64,000 nucleotides of DNA from Pseudoscleropodium purum (GCA_963969395.1 OZ017796.1:7566501-7630500); one strand, 5' to 3'; shown: positions 35,879 through 52,908, counted from the stretch's first letter. The notes: generated from the sequence alone by a model not told the origin. Program-made: numbers and translations.

Positions 35879-37935
35879 GTGTACTTATTGTGCATGGTTG
35901 GCCTAATTGGAATATCTTACTTTTCATTGTATAGATTTATTTTAGGGCATATACATTTTTTTTTCTTTTTAGGGTATGAAATGGGACCTCCTTGAATCTT
36001 GCAAATGTATACAAGGCGCGTAACTTTTTTTCTCACTTTGTTGTCTATTTCTACCTATCTATGTACTACATGTTTGTCTTACACAACATAATTATATATT
36101 GTAGGATGCATGTTGGACCCTGTGGTTCAATGTATAGCAAAAAGTAATTCAATATTACACACCACTTCATCTCAACAAACAACCCTAAACTATTAACTTA
36201 GTGTCTACCTCCCTTAATACTTTTCACTAGAAGCTTTTGTAGCTATTGATGACTTGTAATGCGCACATATGTATTGTTGATTGTCTTAGCAAGCTGGTAT
36301 TTATTGATCTATTGTTATTTCTTAGAATCAAATATTAATTTGCAACTTACGCTCTAAGAACAACATTTGAGAGGCTTTTGATGCTTGGTGTTGTTTATGC
36401 TAAAAGAATGCTCCATGTAAAGCAAGCATTGTTCATGGCAACCCATCATTAGTACATCAAGTAAATATTCTCTATGAAAAAGTAACAAGATATGGACAAA
36501 TACACTCCAACAACAATTTCCCAAAATATCATCTTCTACTTCACTTCTTTCAATTCAATATGATGTCTAGTGAGGTTTGACCTCTTTTTCTCAAAATTAG
36601 CCTTTTGGTTCTTGAGATCTACAAAATTTGTGGTCAATATCCTATTCTTCCTATAGCAACATATTTATTGAAAATGTTGAGCTTCTCCTATCAACTTGTT
36701 GATTGTTTATTATTAACACCTCTATCAATATTCAACCAATATTTGAAAACTTAAACTAGTATTTTGACTATGAATGTATGAATTTGCATTTCAAGTTTAC
36801 AAATATCAACTAATTGTTGAAATATATACATAATATCAATGTTACTTTAAACTATGAATGCATGAATTTGCAACATAAAATTAGTTAGGAGTAGACTATT
36901 AATACTCTTGTTATCTAAAAATACTCTCAATTTAATGAATATAATGTTATACTATATTGAACCTAATAGCACCATTTCTCTCAATGAAATGTGGGTTGGA
37001 AAAAACATGTATTGCAAGTGTAATTCCAAGAATAAAACAAGGCTTCAACACCAACCAATGAGATGTAAAGAGTTCTATGACATAACCAATGGGAGTTGAG
37101 GTACTTTGTACAACTTCAAAAGTTTTTAAAGAGAATTTAGTCTCACAAGTAGTCAACTATAAAAAATTCATAGAATATTGTCTAAGTGAGAAAACTACAA
37201 AACAACTTGGGTTGAAGCTTGACAAAGTTACAAGAAAGCTAATATTCTTATGAAAATCATCATAAAAACAACCAACGTAATTGGGGCAATAAAGTGATGG
37301 TTTTGGATGCTTCTACTGTACTTTCCTTTGATTCAAAGATTTAAAATTCAATGCTCACAACTTTGGGAATGTGAAAGAACCTCAACCTCCTTTCCATTGA
37401 CCATGTCCCAGTGAGATCAATATTAAGAAATGCATGACACTTGTTGGGATCAAAAATGTAAAAGAATACCAATGCAAAAGGGCAACCAATGAATTGAAGA
37501 CATGTAAAGTCGTTACAGTACTAGTATCACTTCAAATGGGACGAGGGTTACTTAAAAGCTTGGTACGAAAAAGGGTAAGAGATGATGCACACTCACACGA
37601 CTGCAACGCAAGATTGGAAATTGGGGACACTTTGCTTCACAGTGCGCTCTGAGAGTGTATCCTCAAATGCCTCAATAATCCACCAAGTTGGCTCTAGTGT
37701 CTATCATATGCTTCAAATAAGAACTTCGTGTAAAATACATGTCAGTCAAAACTCATGTTCACTTTCACACCTTGTGCTCTATCCAAGTTCCACTCGCTCT
37801 TCGCGGATCTGCAACATGCAGTACCAAGTGCTCCTTAAAGACAGCAAATAACGCAGAACTTCACAAACTTGTGTTCAAATGCATGGCACAAATATCTTGC
37901 TTCATTCACTCCACTCAAGGGTTGCGAAGGCATAT
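35345..37935. other. AT-rich intergenic DNA
   Basis: Apart from the (AT)n tract at 35812, I see no gene. ORFs at 37434-37652, 37582-37851 and 37739-37987 are antisense to, or beyond, the 3' end of the NNF1-like gene and lack domains; part of this stretch is likely that gene's 3' UTR. Confidence 0.5.
35812..35875. repeat. (AT)n microsatellite, about 32 units
   Basis: Uninterrupted AT dinucleotide run. It creates a spurious ORF of alternating Tyr and Ile. Confidence 0.95.
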
Positions 37936-39804
37936 TCAATCCCGCTGTCGACAGTTTGCGAAAATAATTCTCAACACCGATAGGTGAAAATGTCTGGTGT
38001 TATGTACCTTGGCAAGATAGGCGGCTAGAGCTCTTGGTTCCTCGCGAGCTTGGGCTTGTAACGCCTCTCGCTGCAGCTTGAGCTGTGCAACAAGCTCTTC
38101 CTCCTGGGAAAAGAACGATGAACTTGACACTGAGGAGACTCATGACACATTAGTGAAATAGGGACCACTACATTCCCGACTTGACAACTAGATCATACAT
38201 TCCTTTGCAATAGATCAAAGAAGACGCAAAATGTTAAAATATTAGACATGGTAATTTAACACTTCTTGAGAGAATCGCGGAGATTCGAACCGTCACCAAT
38301 GCAGTCAAGTATGCCAAGATAATGCTGTAGAAATTGGAAAAAGTAACGCTAAGATCACCTTTGGAACCAGGAGATTAAGTCTGTCCACCTCCTCTTGCTT
38401 AATTTTTGTTGTCATTGCTCGAACATCGTCTGTCAGAGGAGCGGACCTGAACGAAGAAGCAACCATGTCAGGGACCACAGCAATGCCCTACTGAGATGAA
38501 GCGAGAAGCCTTCATGAATTCGGTCTCCATCTCCATTGACTAAGCACCACAGCACTTTTCAGAAAATTTTCTAAAATTTCATGCCTAGACCTCATTCTCA
38601 GGGATGACATGTGCATAACAAAAGAGGCACGTGATAATCATGACTGCAATATCAAGTGATAACACCATCCAGCGATGTTGGAAGTCATCTAATCAACAAA
38701 ATCCGATCACTGACAGACCAAGCCGAAATAAAAGCGTACCTGAAACTTAATCCACCACCTTCCCTATGCTGCTCGACAAGCTCCTGTAACTCTTCAAGTA
38801 CCTCCTTCAGCTGGTTCATACATCGTTTCCTTAATACAGGTGCAGATATTCTGCGTCACTAGAGCCTAAGCCACTATAACATATCAATGAAAAGGAAAAT
38901 CAAACTTCGAAAAAGTATCCAATAGAGAAGATGAATGTAAACCTCCCAAGCTTCACATCGAGCCTTAAAATCCAACTGCAAAATACAGAAGTGGCACGAA
39001 TGAACGTCAAAACATCGAGGTTGCTCATTTAACTTCCATAACCTGTGTATAATGTAGATAAATGAGAAGTACACAAGAATCGATTTCAGCACGACAATAG
39101 AATTGAACAGTAGCTCCTTCGTACCACTCGTCAGTGCATCATTATTGCACTTAAAAAAGAATAAGTATCAAAAAATTATCACAACAGTTGGTTCCAAAAT
39201 TCTGCATCCTTGAGCGATCGACACATTATGGATATTCCATTCCGAGAGAAGCTTCAAAGAGCTTCATATCTAACTCAAAGACCGACCCAGCAAGGTTAAA
39301 TGTGCAAATGAAGTTGGCGGTGCCCTCACCATAACATGCTCTTGCATCTTCGCCACTACCTGCATACACAACCAATGTGCCAAAAAAATAAGAACTGGCC
39401 AGAATTTCGAGAACAAGCCTGAAGGAGGAAATTAGTTAAATTAAAATCACAATTTATGCACAAAAAATTGGCTATGGCTGTTTCCTTACCCGCGTGTATA
39501 TAAGGAAGAGCTTGTCTTTCTCCTTGGCCGTGAATTGCGGAAAACATTCCACAAATTCCTACACAACGGCCCCCCAAAATAGATTCAACAAGAAGTAAAC
39601 CATTGGACGAGCCCAAAATCACCAGGCTTCATATACACGAACCAATTCAAATAAACCTTAAAAAAATTCACTCTTTCATGGAATGGAAAAGGCAGAGGAA
39701 CTACGAACATTTTTATCAACTGCGTTTAAGGCGCCACGGCTTGCGACGCTCATACGATTCCACAAAAGTTCGTGCCGCAATTTATTCTCTCCGTCGGTGC
39801 CCAT
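37936..39804 (-). CDS. Small-exon coiled-coil gene, possibly NNF1/PMF1-like kinetochore (MIS12 complex) subunit
   Basis: Minus-strand exons with GT-AG borders: 39709?-39804 (MGTDGENKLRHELLWNRM), 39490-39558 (EFVECFPQFTAKEKDKLF...), 39330-39359 (VVAKMQEHVM), 38943-38975 (LDFKARCEAWE), 38740-38850 (VLRKRCMNQLKEVLEELQEL...), 38359-38446 (SAPLTDDVRAMTTKIKQEEV...), 38008-38103 (EEELVAQLKLQREALQAQAR...) and 37936-37944 (RD, stop). The last four join in phase. The 38943 exon ends in phase 0 while the next begins in phase 2, so that junction or exon is wrong or the gene is damaged. The end of the first exon is not fixed. A FV..FP.F block followed by L..L..LVE.. and coiled coils resembles NNF1/PMF1, which links kinetochores to microtubules; this is recalled pattern similarity only. 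Another small coiled-coil protein is possible. Confidence 0.5.
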
Positions 39805-41238
39805 TGCCTGCTAGCACCTAATATCATTTCCCGTCCATGATCCCGTATCAGACCCAAACTCTACAGAACCTAAAGAGCTGAAACTTAAAATCGACAGCTC
39901 AGAAAAAACTCCAATTGCAGCAGTGTCTCTGTCACTGTTAAAGAATGAGAACCGTCTCTGTTTCAATGGCATCACAATCTCGAAGATCTTCCTAATCAAA
40001 CCCTTTGATAAAAACTCTAACAAAACCTGGAGGTAAAAATCTGAGGGAGGGACAAAAGAATGCTCACGAGGTCTGTGGTTTACGGAATGGAGAGGAGATT
40101 TTCTTCACTAAAGATGACACTCGCAAGCTCGGGAAGCCGGTGTCAACCTATTGTAGTAATTGACTGCCCCGTGCGCACTCCATCGTGCTCCTTCACCTGA
40201 ACCCCAAAATTGTTTTGTGAATCATCAGGGTTTTTCTGTGCTAAACTCAGTCGACAAGAATATAAAGAATCGTCAGGAGTATGCCATTTTCACACACATC
40301 TGGCACATTCGCAGTACTAAACATAAGGAAAGAAGCTACAAAGGTTTATGAGGAAAACTCCAGGAACCTTGCACTAAACCTTGAAGATGAAAGCATCACG
40401 AAATTCGACAACACCGCAAGATTGAATCTAATCTCGGAAGGAGAAAATTCACTAAACTCAATGAAGAAAAAATCTCAAAAACAATCTGACTCCAAGAGCA
40501 ATGCGATCGGACAAAACGAAAGTCACGAAGTTGCCGGTCAAATCGTTTGAACAAAGAACCCGCCCCCGCGCAAGCGAAGGGCATCATAACATGGTGAAGA
40601 AGGAGAAGAAGGAGAAAAAGAAAAGATAAAGAAAAGATAAAGAAATGTAGCAACTCTTGATTTCACCATCTTGATTTTTCTGTGTTGTATTGGTATGAGG
40701 TCAAGACCATATCCAAACCAACCCCTCAAAATGGTATAAGGAATGTTTTTTATTCATATTGAATCTAAATTGGAAAAGATTTTAATTGAAAGAATTTTTT
40801 TTAAATCACATAGAATAAATATAATTTTATTTAATAAAACTTGGACATGGGATGATCTAAATAGTCCTAAATATCTTCAATGCAAGGTAAAGAAAAATAT
40901 TGGTTATATCATTATTTGCTAAATTCGCTAATAATCCACAAATCATCCAAAATTCACTAAGTCCACAACAAATTTTAGCAAATTTTTTTAATGTGGACAC
41001 TATTTTCTTTACTTTTACATTAGAAGGTCTTTAGGGATTGCTTGATTATGTCATGTCCAAGTATAAAAAAAATTTGGATCTATTTTAGTGTGCTTCTAAT
41101 TGAAATATTCTCAAATTTTGATTCCAAACATATAAAAATACTTGTTTTTTTGTTTTGGAGGCTTGGAGTGGAAATATTCTTATTCTATTTTAGCTTTAAG
41201 TTTTGTTTCATAAAATTGCATTCAAATACTGAGCTCCT
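39805..41238. other. Promoter side of the NNF1-like gene and AT-rich intergenic DNA
   Basis: Moderately GC-rich up to about 40700 (probable 5' UTR and promoter of the minus-strand gene), then AT-rich. ORFs on both strands at 40160-40729 overlap each other and have no recognisable domain; a short unannotated divergent gene cannot be excluded. Confidence 0.4.
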
Positions 41239-42169
41239 TTAACCCCTAAATTCCCAAGGCCAATTTTCTGTCAAAAACCACTCAAAACTGCTATTTTTGC
41301 TGCATTCATTCAAGAATACAAAAAAAAATCATTTTTTTAGAATCTAACCACAGGATCTTGTACTTTACTTGTCTTAGCTCACATGGTAAAAATTTCATGA
41401 AGTTTGACCTTATAGATTGGAAGATATCAGCATTCAAAGTTGAAAAAGAAGGTTTTTTTGAACACTAGCGTGTAATTTCAGATGACTTTGACCGCCAATT
41501 GTGAAATTTTTTTGCACTACAAACTTTGAATTTAAAATTTTATATATTGAAAAATTGAGTTGAAAGTCAAGAAAAAAAAATTAAAAAAAAACACACTTGA
41601 TTTTCATTCTTTAAAAAAATGCTAAGTAGAAGTAGGTCCAAGATTGGAAAAAAAACTAAATTGTTAATAACTTCAAGATGGGATTGAAAGACAATAATTC
41701 CAATGGTGAGATTGTTTTAGCAATCAAACACAACATTCTCAAAAGAAAATTGCGAAAAATTGTGAAAATTGCATTCAGAAATGAACCCTACAAGTTATTT
41801 TTTCAAGAAGATGCTGAAATTGCCCAAAAAACAAAATTGTCTTTAACTTTCTCATTATTAGTCCAAATAGAACGAATCAAAGCTTCACATGTAGACAAAA
41901 ATGAAAAATTTTAGGGAAAAAAAAATTAAAATTTAATTTGATTTTTTGCAATTTTTTTTGTGCTGCCCACCGAATTTAGTTTCAAGCTTTTTGTAGTATA
42001 ACTTTTTCTCCCAAGCACCAATTGAAATAAAAATTATATTCCCACTTAGATAATCAGTTTTCCTATCTAATGGGAAAGTTTCAAAACAATTCATCAAAAA
42101 TTGAGATCACAGGAACCTGCTCGAAATCTGATTTGTCCTTAGAGGGGACATTGGGAATTTAGGGGTCAA
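41239..42169. mobile_element. TTAA-flanked TIR element (copy B, 931 bp)
   Basis: The left end is TTAACCCCTAAATTCCCA; the right end reverse-complements to TTGACCCCTAAATTCCCA. The ends are thus nearly perfect 18-bp inverted repeats with TTAA on the left and TCAA on the right. The interior is AT-rich without a gene. A further start-like sequence (CAACCCCTAAAGGACTG) abuts the right end, possibly a nested or neighbouring member. Confidence 0.65.
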
Positions 42170-42506
42170 CCCCTAAAGGACTGTGGTATTTCTTAATTCA
42201 AAATTATTTCAAAATATTTGTATCCAACGCAAAGCTATAATCTTTATCTCTATGTATTCATTAACAAATCCATTCATAAGATCCTCTAGTTAATTTATTA
42301 GAATACATGTCCCTTCTAAAATTTTAGAACAATAATCTTTACCAATTGTAAAATCATGATGCTTGAATTTCAATAAGAAGTATCTTCGACTCTTCCCAAA
42401 TGGTTAAGTTTCATCTTTCAAACTTTTTACCTAGAACTATGTACATCCTACAATTTACATCTCTCCATAGTATGTTGGAAAAAGAAGAAGTTGGAAATAC
42501 ATGTAA

Positions 42507-42530
42507 AATTAATTAATTAATTAATTAATT
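42507..42530. repeat. (AATT)n microsatellite
   Basis: Six AATT units in a row. Confidence 0.9.
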
Positions 42531-45500
42531 TTTTAAATTTCATATTTATGCTTCAAAAATATTGATTAGAAAGAGGCAATTGAAGGTATGATTAAAAGTA
42601 CTAAATTGTTAAGAATTTAGTAATAGAATTATGAAAATTTCAATTCCCATGGTTGTAATGTTGTAATTAACAATCTACATCCTAATTTTTTTATCTTTTA
42701 CAAAAAGTACTAAAAATTGAATTCAAAACAAGACTTCAAAGTTTTTTCAAGGGGTAGAGACTCTATAACTACCTACAAACTAAAACTCCTCACAACTTTC
42801 ATCTTGTTAATCAAAATAGGATGATTTGTCAAATATAGAAAAACATAGGAAATCAAGTTCAAATCTTTTTTTTTAAGGTATTTTTTTCAACTGTTTGGAT
42901 TGCATGGACTTCAAAAGAAACTACATATAATAGAATAACTTTTTAACCATTTAGTCAAATTTTATAAAAATGGTTGTGCCTTAAAGCTACTCCTTGATCA
43001 CATGTTGTGTGAAATTTTTTTTAAATAAATAGGAGTTTGATTTGTAAATGAATAACCAAAAATTCTTTGTTGTCAAAGAAATGTGCTTCATAGCTTAAGT
43101 TTAGAGGTTAAAGTTGTAAATACAAATGCAACACTCAATAAGTTTTTGTAATTAACTATTGAATTTAGTTCCTAAACAAAACAATTCTATTGTTATATGG
43201 TCAAACACCATTTCTAAGTTCAACTTGATTTGAAGTCAAATTTCAATGTTACATTTCTATTATATAAGTCTATATGTTTTTCTATCAATTTGAAATATTT
43301 CTATTAGTTGTGTGAAAAATTATCATTTTTTGGCAAAAAGTGAAAATAGATTAGTAAAAAGAACAAAAATATCCAATTAATTAAAATTTCTTCATATGGT
43401 ACAAATAGCCATAAAGAATAGTAAGAAATTTTCTAGTCATTATTTTTCTTTTCACCCTAAAACACCCTTAGTGATGATCTTTGAGTCAAATAGCGACTAT
43501 TAAGCCAAATTTATTTTGAATATAATTAAATGACAAAATTTTGGCAATTTTTAAAGGTAGAAAAATCCTCTTTGCTTGATGTTGATTTTTCTAAATAATT
43601 TGGAGAAAAATTAAGTTATTGTGATTTTCTCAAAAACAAAAATTAGAACCTCAAGTATGCAAAAAAAACTTTTGATCTTCTCTTTTTGCAAGGGTAGAAG
43701 CTAAACCTCTATTTACAAAGAAAACAATGTAATGTGATGAGATTGCATGCAATCATATCCATGATCATACCTTGTAGTCATTCAAAAGAAATCATTAAAA
43801 AGTCAAATGCAATTTAGAATTATAAGCAAACTAAAGACCAAAAAAAAGATGACTTTTAAGACTTTTAGAATATTAACTCTAATGTAGAAGTAAAATTATA
43901 TCAAATATAGTATATATTTGAATAATTGTAGATATTGACCAAAAACAAAAATAAGAATGGGATAAAAATATTTTGTAATTAAAGCTTTAAAAAAATTTAT
44001 ATGTAAAAATTAGAAATAAAAATCATACAACATTGCATACCAATAATTTGATTTTTAACACAAATGACATGCAATTGCAATAATTCATTGAAAGTTTGGA
44101 TTAAAAAAATGAAAAAAAATTAGAAATGAAAAAAACCCAATCTTTATTTTCTTAGTTTAAGCCAAATATCCAAAATGGATATCTTGGAAGTTTCAATCAA
44201 GGTTAACCAAAGATCATCTAATTTTAGGATGTGGGGATGTTTAGGGGTTAAGCATGTATCAAAGTCAACTTTAATGCAATCTAATTGAAATAAGATAACT
44301 ATAGCTACAATCTCATGAAGAATCATTTGAATGTGATCTCTAGTAATCATTAAACAATCTTTGTTTTTCATGGGGCTTGTTGGCAACTAAAAGATGGAAT
44401 TTTACATTCTTTTGGCATCTATTTTTTGGACATCATATGAATAAGCAATGAATTATTGAAGTAATGATTATAGGTATATTAAATAGTGATATAATCTCTT
44501 AATCTTAGTAATAGAGGAATAGAATACAATATTCTTACAAATTCCTCATGGTGCTATTTTAAAGAATTTTTCATATAAAATTCACCTTGTATTTTGATTC
44601 ACACTTGAAATTGAATTCATACTCAATTTCAATCATACTTTCAATATCAACGTTAATTTTAAGATCCAAATTCTATTAAATTGAGCAAGATCATAGATGG
44701 ATTGGTTTCAATAACTAGTTTCAAATTATGTGTGCTTAGATGCAAAGGTTAGATCATTATTCAAATTAGTCATTTAAAGAGTTTTATGATAGTTATAGAA
44801 GAGAGAATTTTAAAAAATTTGGTAAATTTTTTGGATATTAAAATAATACTTAATTTTAAAAGTATTCTTATTAATAAATGAATAAATTTTATAGTTGGCT
44901 TCATCATTGATTGAAACTTTATAGATGCTTCTTTATTTGAAAGATCATCAACCACTTCATTGACAACATCTTTTAGCATGGTAGTAACACCATTTAAGAT
45001 TCATTTTTGTAATCACAAGGATTGAAATGATGAAACATTCAAAATTATATAAACTATAACAAAATGTAGAAAACATTAATAGCATGGCATTTGGGGATTT
45101 TTCATAAACTCAAGGATATTGGCGTCAATTACTAATAACTATGAATACTCTATTGGGTGTAATTTTAATTGTTGTTGCATTTACTTTGAACTACAAAATT
45201 TCAAAAAGTACATTCAATGTATTCATTAATTACTATACAAAGACATATTTGCACTACCACATTGAAAGCCACCATGGAATTTTTTTGACCTCAAATTCTT
45301 AAAACCATAGACATTGGTCTAGATAAGGAATTATAGATAGGACACTACTTTTGAGAATTAGTCATAAGTAAATTGAGGCAATTTTGAACAAAAAATATGT
45401 GAATTTGTAGTATATTTTTATATTAATTGTTGATTGGCAAATAAAGTCATGAAATTATATTTGGTTGCAAAACATTCATAATGAGTTGAAAACTTCATAA

Positions 45501-45865
45501 GCTTCTTATATTTGAACTTGGTCATAATTCTATATTAAAAATATATAAATTCCAAGAAATCACCTTTGATGGTCAAATAGGCCACATATTTGGGTATTGA
45601 TAAAACTTTGAAGTTAAATAAAACCTTAACAAGTTACTAATAAGCCACTATATTTTGATATCAATAAAACCACGAGGACCTTTTGTTAATGCAAAGTCTC
45701 TCCTTCCCTTTGGTCCAGAGCTAACTTAATCCTTAAACACTTAGAGAAGCCCAAAATGGCCTACAATTTTTTATACAATATAATATGCTTGGTCTTAATG
45801 AAATTCACTATTCACTTTTTCTGCTTTCCATTAATTGTATAGTAAGTCCACCCTTGTCTTTGCCG

Positions 45866-45989
45866 TATGGTCTTAGTTGGACAATTATAACTAGATGGCT
45901 CATTTGCTCATTCACTTTGGATCCTTTTATGGTCTTAGTTGGACAATTGTAATTGGATGGCTCATTTGCTCATTCACTCTAAATCCTTT
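45866..45989. repeat. Tandem duplication, 62-bp period
   Basis: Two copies beginning TATGGTCTTAGTTGGACAAT and containing GATGGCTCATTTGCTCATTC, with few differences. Confidence 0.9.
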
Positions 45990-46162
45990 TTATTAATGCA
46001 ATTTATTGTTGGGATGCATGGCAAAAAGACAATATTGTAGATAAAAACAGTAATCACTTGGTAGAAATTTGTGCAATGTTAGGCTTTCATGCCATGTATA
46101 TTATTACCAAACATAATGTATTGTACATGGATTTTAGTATTTGTATGCCAACTCTCAAGCGT

Positions 46163-47129
46163 TTAAACCTTCACCACCCAAGGGGACCAAAAGTGTCCTT
46201 ACAAAGTTTTAAGTCAAATTTAAAGTGTTGTAACTTTTGCATTTGACATCCAAATTCAATAATACTTGTTGGGGAATTTGCGCCCTCTCTTCTAGTTTGT
46301 GTGGTAAGATTTAAGGATTGACCTAAGATGAATTGATTAATTTGAAGCCAATCGAAGTTCTTAGGTTCAATTTGAGTCCACCAAATTGCATTTGATGGCT
46401 GAAACTTTGGGGGATTGTATCTCCTTTTTAAATGTTTGTTTTCAATAAAATTTGTTGGATTATGTTCCCCTTGAAGTCTAGTTATTGTGGTAAAATTTTC
46501 ATGTAAATCCAAGTTGTGTTGAATGTTTAAGAGCAATTTGAAATTCAAAATCTGGACATTTTTGGATTACTATGAACTTTTGTAGCTTGTTTCTTCTTCA
46601 TAAAGGGTTTGCTTACAATATTTTTTTTGGAAAAGTTGTGCATACTAGTCTAGTTTGTGTGGCTATAATTTCATATCAATCCAAGGTGTTATAGGGGATT
46701 GAGAAGCATTTTAGTAGAAGGAGGTTCAGTCTTAGATGTGTTTTTTGCAACTTTTTTTGCTTATTTTTTGACATTTGCAAGCCATTTTGCAAACACATTG
46801 AGTCAATTTATTGATATTTTTTTTTCTTCAATGTGTTTGTATGTTGGTTTTGAATCACTTTATAATTTCAAGTTTTTTCATTTGAGTAAGTTTAGAAATC
46901 GAATTTCACCTCCAAGTGTGTTGCTGGAAAATTTCAGCATCTTTTTTTAACACTAAAACATTATAATCTTTCAATCTATACGGTCAAATGACTCCATATT
47001 TGATCAACATCATCTACAACATGTTCACTACAAAATTGTACGGTTAAGATCTTTATAACTTAGTGACATATCACTTCAAAAGCATTGATGTTTTGGAATC
47101 CAAAACGGCCTTAGGTGGTGAGGGGTTAA
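46163..47129. mobile_element. TTAA-flanked TIR element (copy C, 967 bp)
   Basis: The left end is TTAAACCTTCACCACCCAAG; the right end reverse-complements to TTAACCCCTCACCACCTAAG. The interior carries three diverged repeats built around CTAGTTTGTGTGG(T/C) (about 46290, 46480 and 46650) and the phrase ATTATAATCTTTCAATCTAT that also occurs in copies A and D. The minus-strand ORF at 46171-46548 is a by-product of the interior repeats. Confidence 0.6.
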
Positions 47130-48700
47130 GGGTTAATTCAATTGGGTCTTGTAAAGGAAATTTGGCAAGTCCATTAGTCTCATGTAAAGGACTCCAAACT
47201 AAGGTAGGAATACCATAAAGAGTGCCAATCCATAAATGGTTTCAATGTACCTGCTCTTGTCATTTATGCCTTGAAATAAGAACAACAGATTCATTGAATT
47301 TGTTTATGGACTGGCACTCTTTATGGTATTCCTACCTTAGAAAGCTCAGTTTCATCAGTATCAATGCCTTGACAAAATTTTGCACAGTATCAGAACATTG
47401 CACCATTGGTTTGCAAAATTCAATCTTCACCTGGAGAGAGAATAAGGGATAATACTAGTAAAAATCACATGAACAGGACTATAAGATCACAAAGTGAACC
47501 ATAACCCCTTAAGGACCAGGGGTAGTCCAAAATCCAAAATTGTAAAGTATGATCTAAACTAAGCTTTGATCATAACCTGATACAGTTGAATTTACAACCA
47601 TGCTAACCAGAGTTTATGAATGAAAATTTCATCTAAAATTGATAGTAGGTTCATTTGTATATTCGTAGTTGTCACAAGAGTTTTTTCTTAAGTTCAAGAT
47701 GTTCCAATCACAGTGACATTTTATGAATTTGTTTATTTTAGTTTTTTATTCGAGTCATTACTGAAGGGTCATTTTTTGAAGTGGAACAACAACAATACAC
47801 ACTTGTACCCTTTCAATTATAGAATATTTGCAAAAAATATTTTTGAATCTAAATAGTACTCCGTGCAAGTTTTCTAGAACTAAAGCAAGAACATACAAAC
47901 ATTTAGATGGATAAGAAAGCTTATGTGTGCTTGGGATGTGTTTGCATTCATTAGCTGTTCACAAATTGAACGCCTGCAATACTTCAAGGGTTAAAAATCG
48001 GCTCACACTTCAAGGCTTAAAGGCTCACAGAAAGTAGACTTGAAACGGAAACAACCACGACGAACTGCTCATAAGCAATTCGTTTGCACTGATATAAGCT
48101 TACCCAAGCAAATGAGCTCTAAAATCCAAATCAACAAGCTGAAATTTAAAATGGGTTACCAAAATCAGTTCTAAAAAAAAGCAGGGACGGGAACTGGCTT
48201 AGTAGCATTAATAATGCAATTCCACCGAATTCAAACAGGTCCCTCAAACGGACACCAATGGACACCACGACAACCTTTGATAATACATACATATTGAGAA
48301 TGTACAGAACGTCAACATCAAACTTGTGTCTGTTTTCGGTCATCTACAAAAAATACATTGAACTCTTCTAACTATTGCACAGAGTTTTTTAAAATACAGC
48401 TGCTCAGCTGCGATAGAACTTCCTTGTAGCTGCTGACAATGAGAAAAAGAAACTTGCCCAGTCTAGTAATAATAACAATAGGCATTATACTGAATTAGAC
48501 TAAGTTACCTTAACCACAGTTTGTCACTTGAAACTTGTGTTGTGTCTTCAAGCTAAAATTCTCGTCATTGTTTGGAAGCCCGATCAGCAGTAATACCGTT
48601 AGCCACTCGTTGCCGCATTTCGAAAGGAGTGAGAAACTGTCCCATCATGAGGTGCTGTCCTTGGCAAAGCATAGCCACATGTGATAGAGACAATATTCGG
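47130..48700. other. Intergenic DNA and probable 3' UTR of TGS1
   Basis: Contains the hairpin at 47199-47340; otherwise no gene is seen. ORFs at 47222-47452 and 48146-48343 lack support. The last few hundred bases before 48701 are likely the TGS1 3' UTR (minus strand). Confidence 0.45.
47199..47340. repeat. Long near-perfect hairpin (miRNA- or MITE-like)
   Basis: The arms CTAAGGTAGGAATACCATAA...GTGCCAATCCATAAA (47199-47236) and their reverse complement at 47303-47340 pair with a single mismatch over about 38 nt; weaker pairing continues inward (TTCAATG/CATTGAA), leaving a loop of roughly 40 nt. AAA flanks both sides. The size and shape fit a plant miRNA precursor or a small foldback element; no expression evidence is available. 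Confidence 0.6.
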
Positions 48701-52700
<4,000 letters not shown>

Positions 52701-52774
52701 AGAAGGCACGGCTTCATCAGAAAAAGGCACAGCGGCAGATGAAGTGATTCGCACAAACAACAGAGAACTGGGGA

Positions 52775-52872
52775 AGACAGAGTGACGTGCAGACAGAAGA
52801 CAGATAGAGTAGCGCGGGGTTTAAGACAGAGTGACGGGCAGACTGAAGGCAGACAGAGTAGAGTGGGGTTTA
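52775..52872 (-). repeat. 49-bp tandem duplication in the TGS1 promoter
   Basis: Two copies starting AGACAGAGTGACG(T/G)GCAGAC and ending GGGGTTTA, 75 bp upstream of the TGS1 start codon. Confidence 0.85.
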
Positions 52873-52908
52873 AGCTTCACTTAGGGTTTAAGCTTCATTT
52901 AGGGTTTA
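52873..52908 (-). promoter_or_regulatory. Paired telo-box motifs in the TGS1 promoter
   Basis: Two 18-bp repeats AGCTTCA(C/T)TTAGGGTTTA each hold TTAGGGTTT (52881-52889 and 52899-52907), the reverse complement of the plant telo-box AAACCCTAA. Telo-boxes are common in promoters of plant translation and RNA-processing genes, which fits a cap-hypermethylase gene. They lie about 180-210 bp upstream of the start codon. Confidence 0.6.

Larger units (their letters stand above)
42170..46162. other. AT-rich noncoding DNA with simple repeats
   Basis: About 4 kb of A/T-rich sequence with only short accidental ORFs. It holds an (AATT)n run, a 62-bp tandem duplication, and isolated TTAACCCCTAAA-type termini (for example near 44238-44256 on the minus strand) that may mark more members of the TTAA family. 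No gene is supported. Confidence 0.5.

Noticed and set aside
35789..35995. ORF with repeated Tyr-Ile
   Set aside because: Product of the (AT)n microsatellite.
38281..38300. GGTTCGAATCT on the minus strand, like a tRNA B box
   Set aside because: No A box, acceptor stem or anticodon arm can be built around it; it lies in an intron of the NNF1-like gene.
40538..40729. Minus-strand ORF containing LRLRGG, like the C-terminus of ubiquitin
   Set aside because: No other ubiquitin sequence precedes it, the flanking residues are low-complexity, and several overlapping ORFs occur here; coincidence.
46171..46548. 125-codon minus-strand ORF as a gene
   Set aside because: Lies wholly within a TTAA element and reflects its internal repeats.
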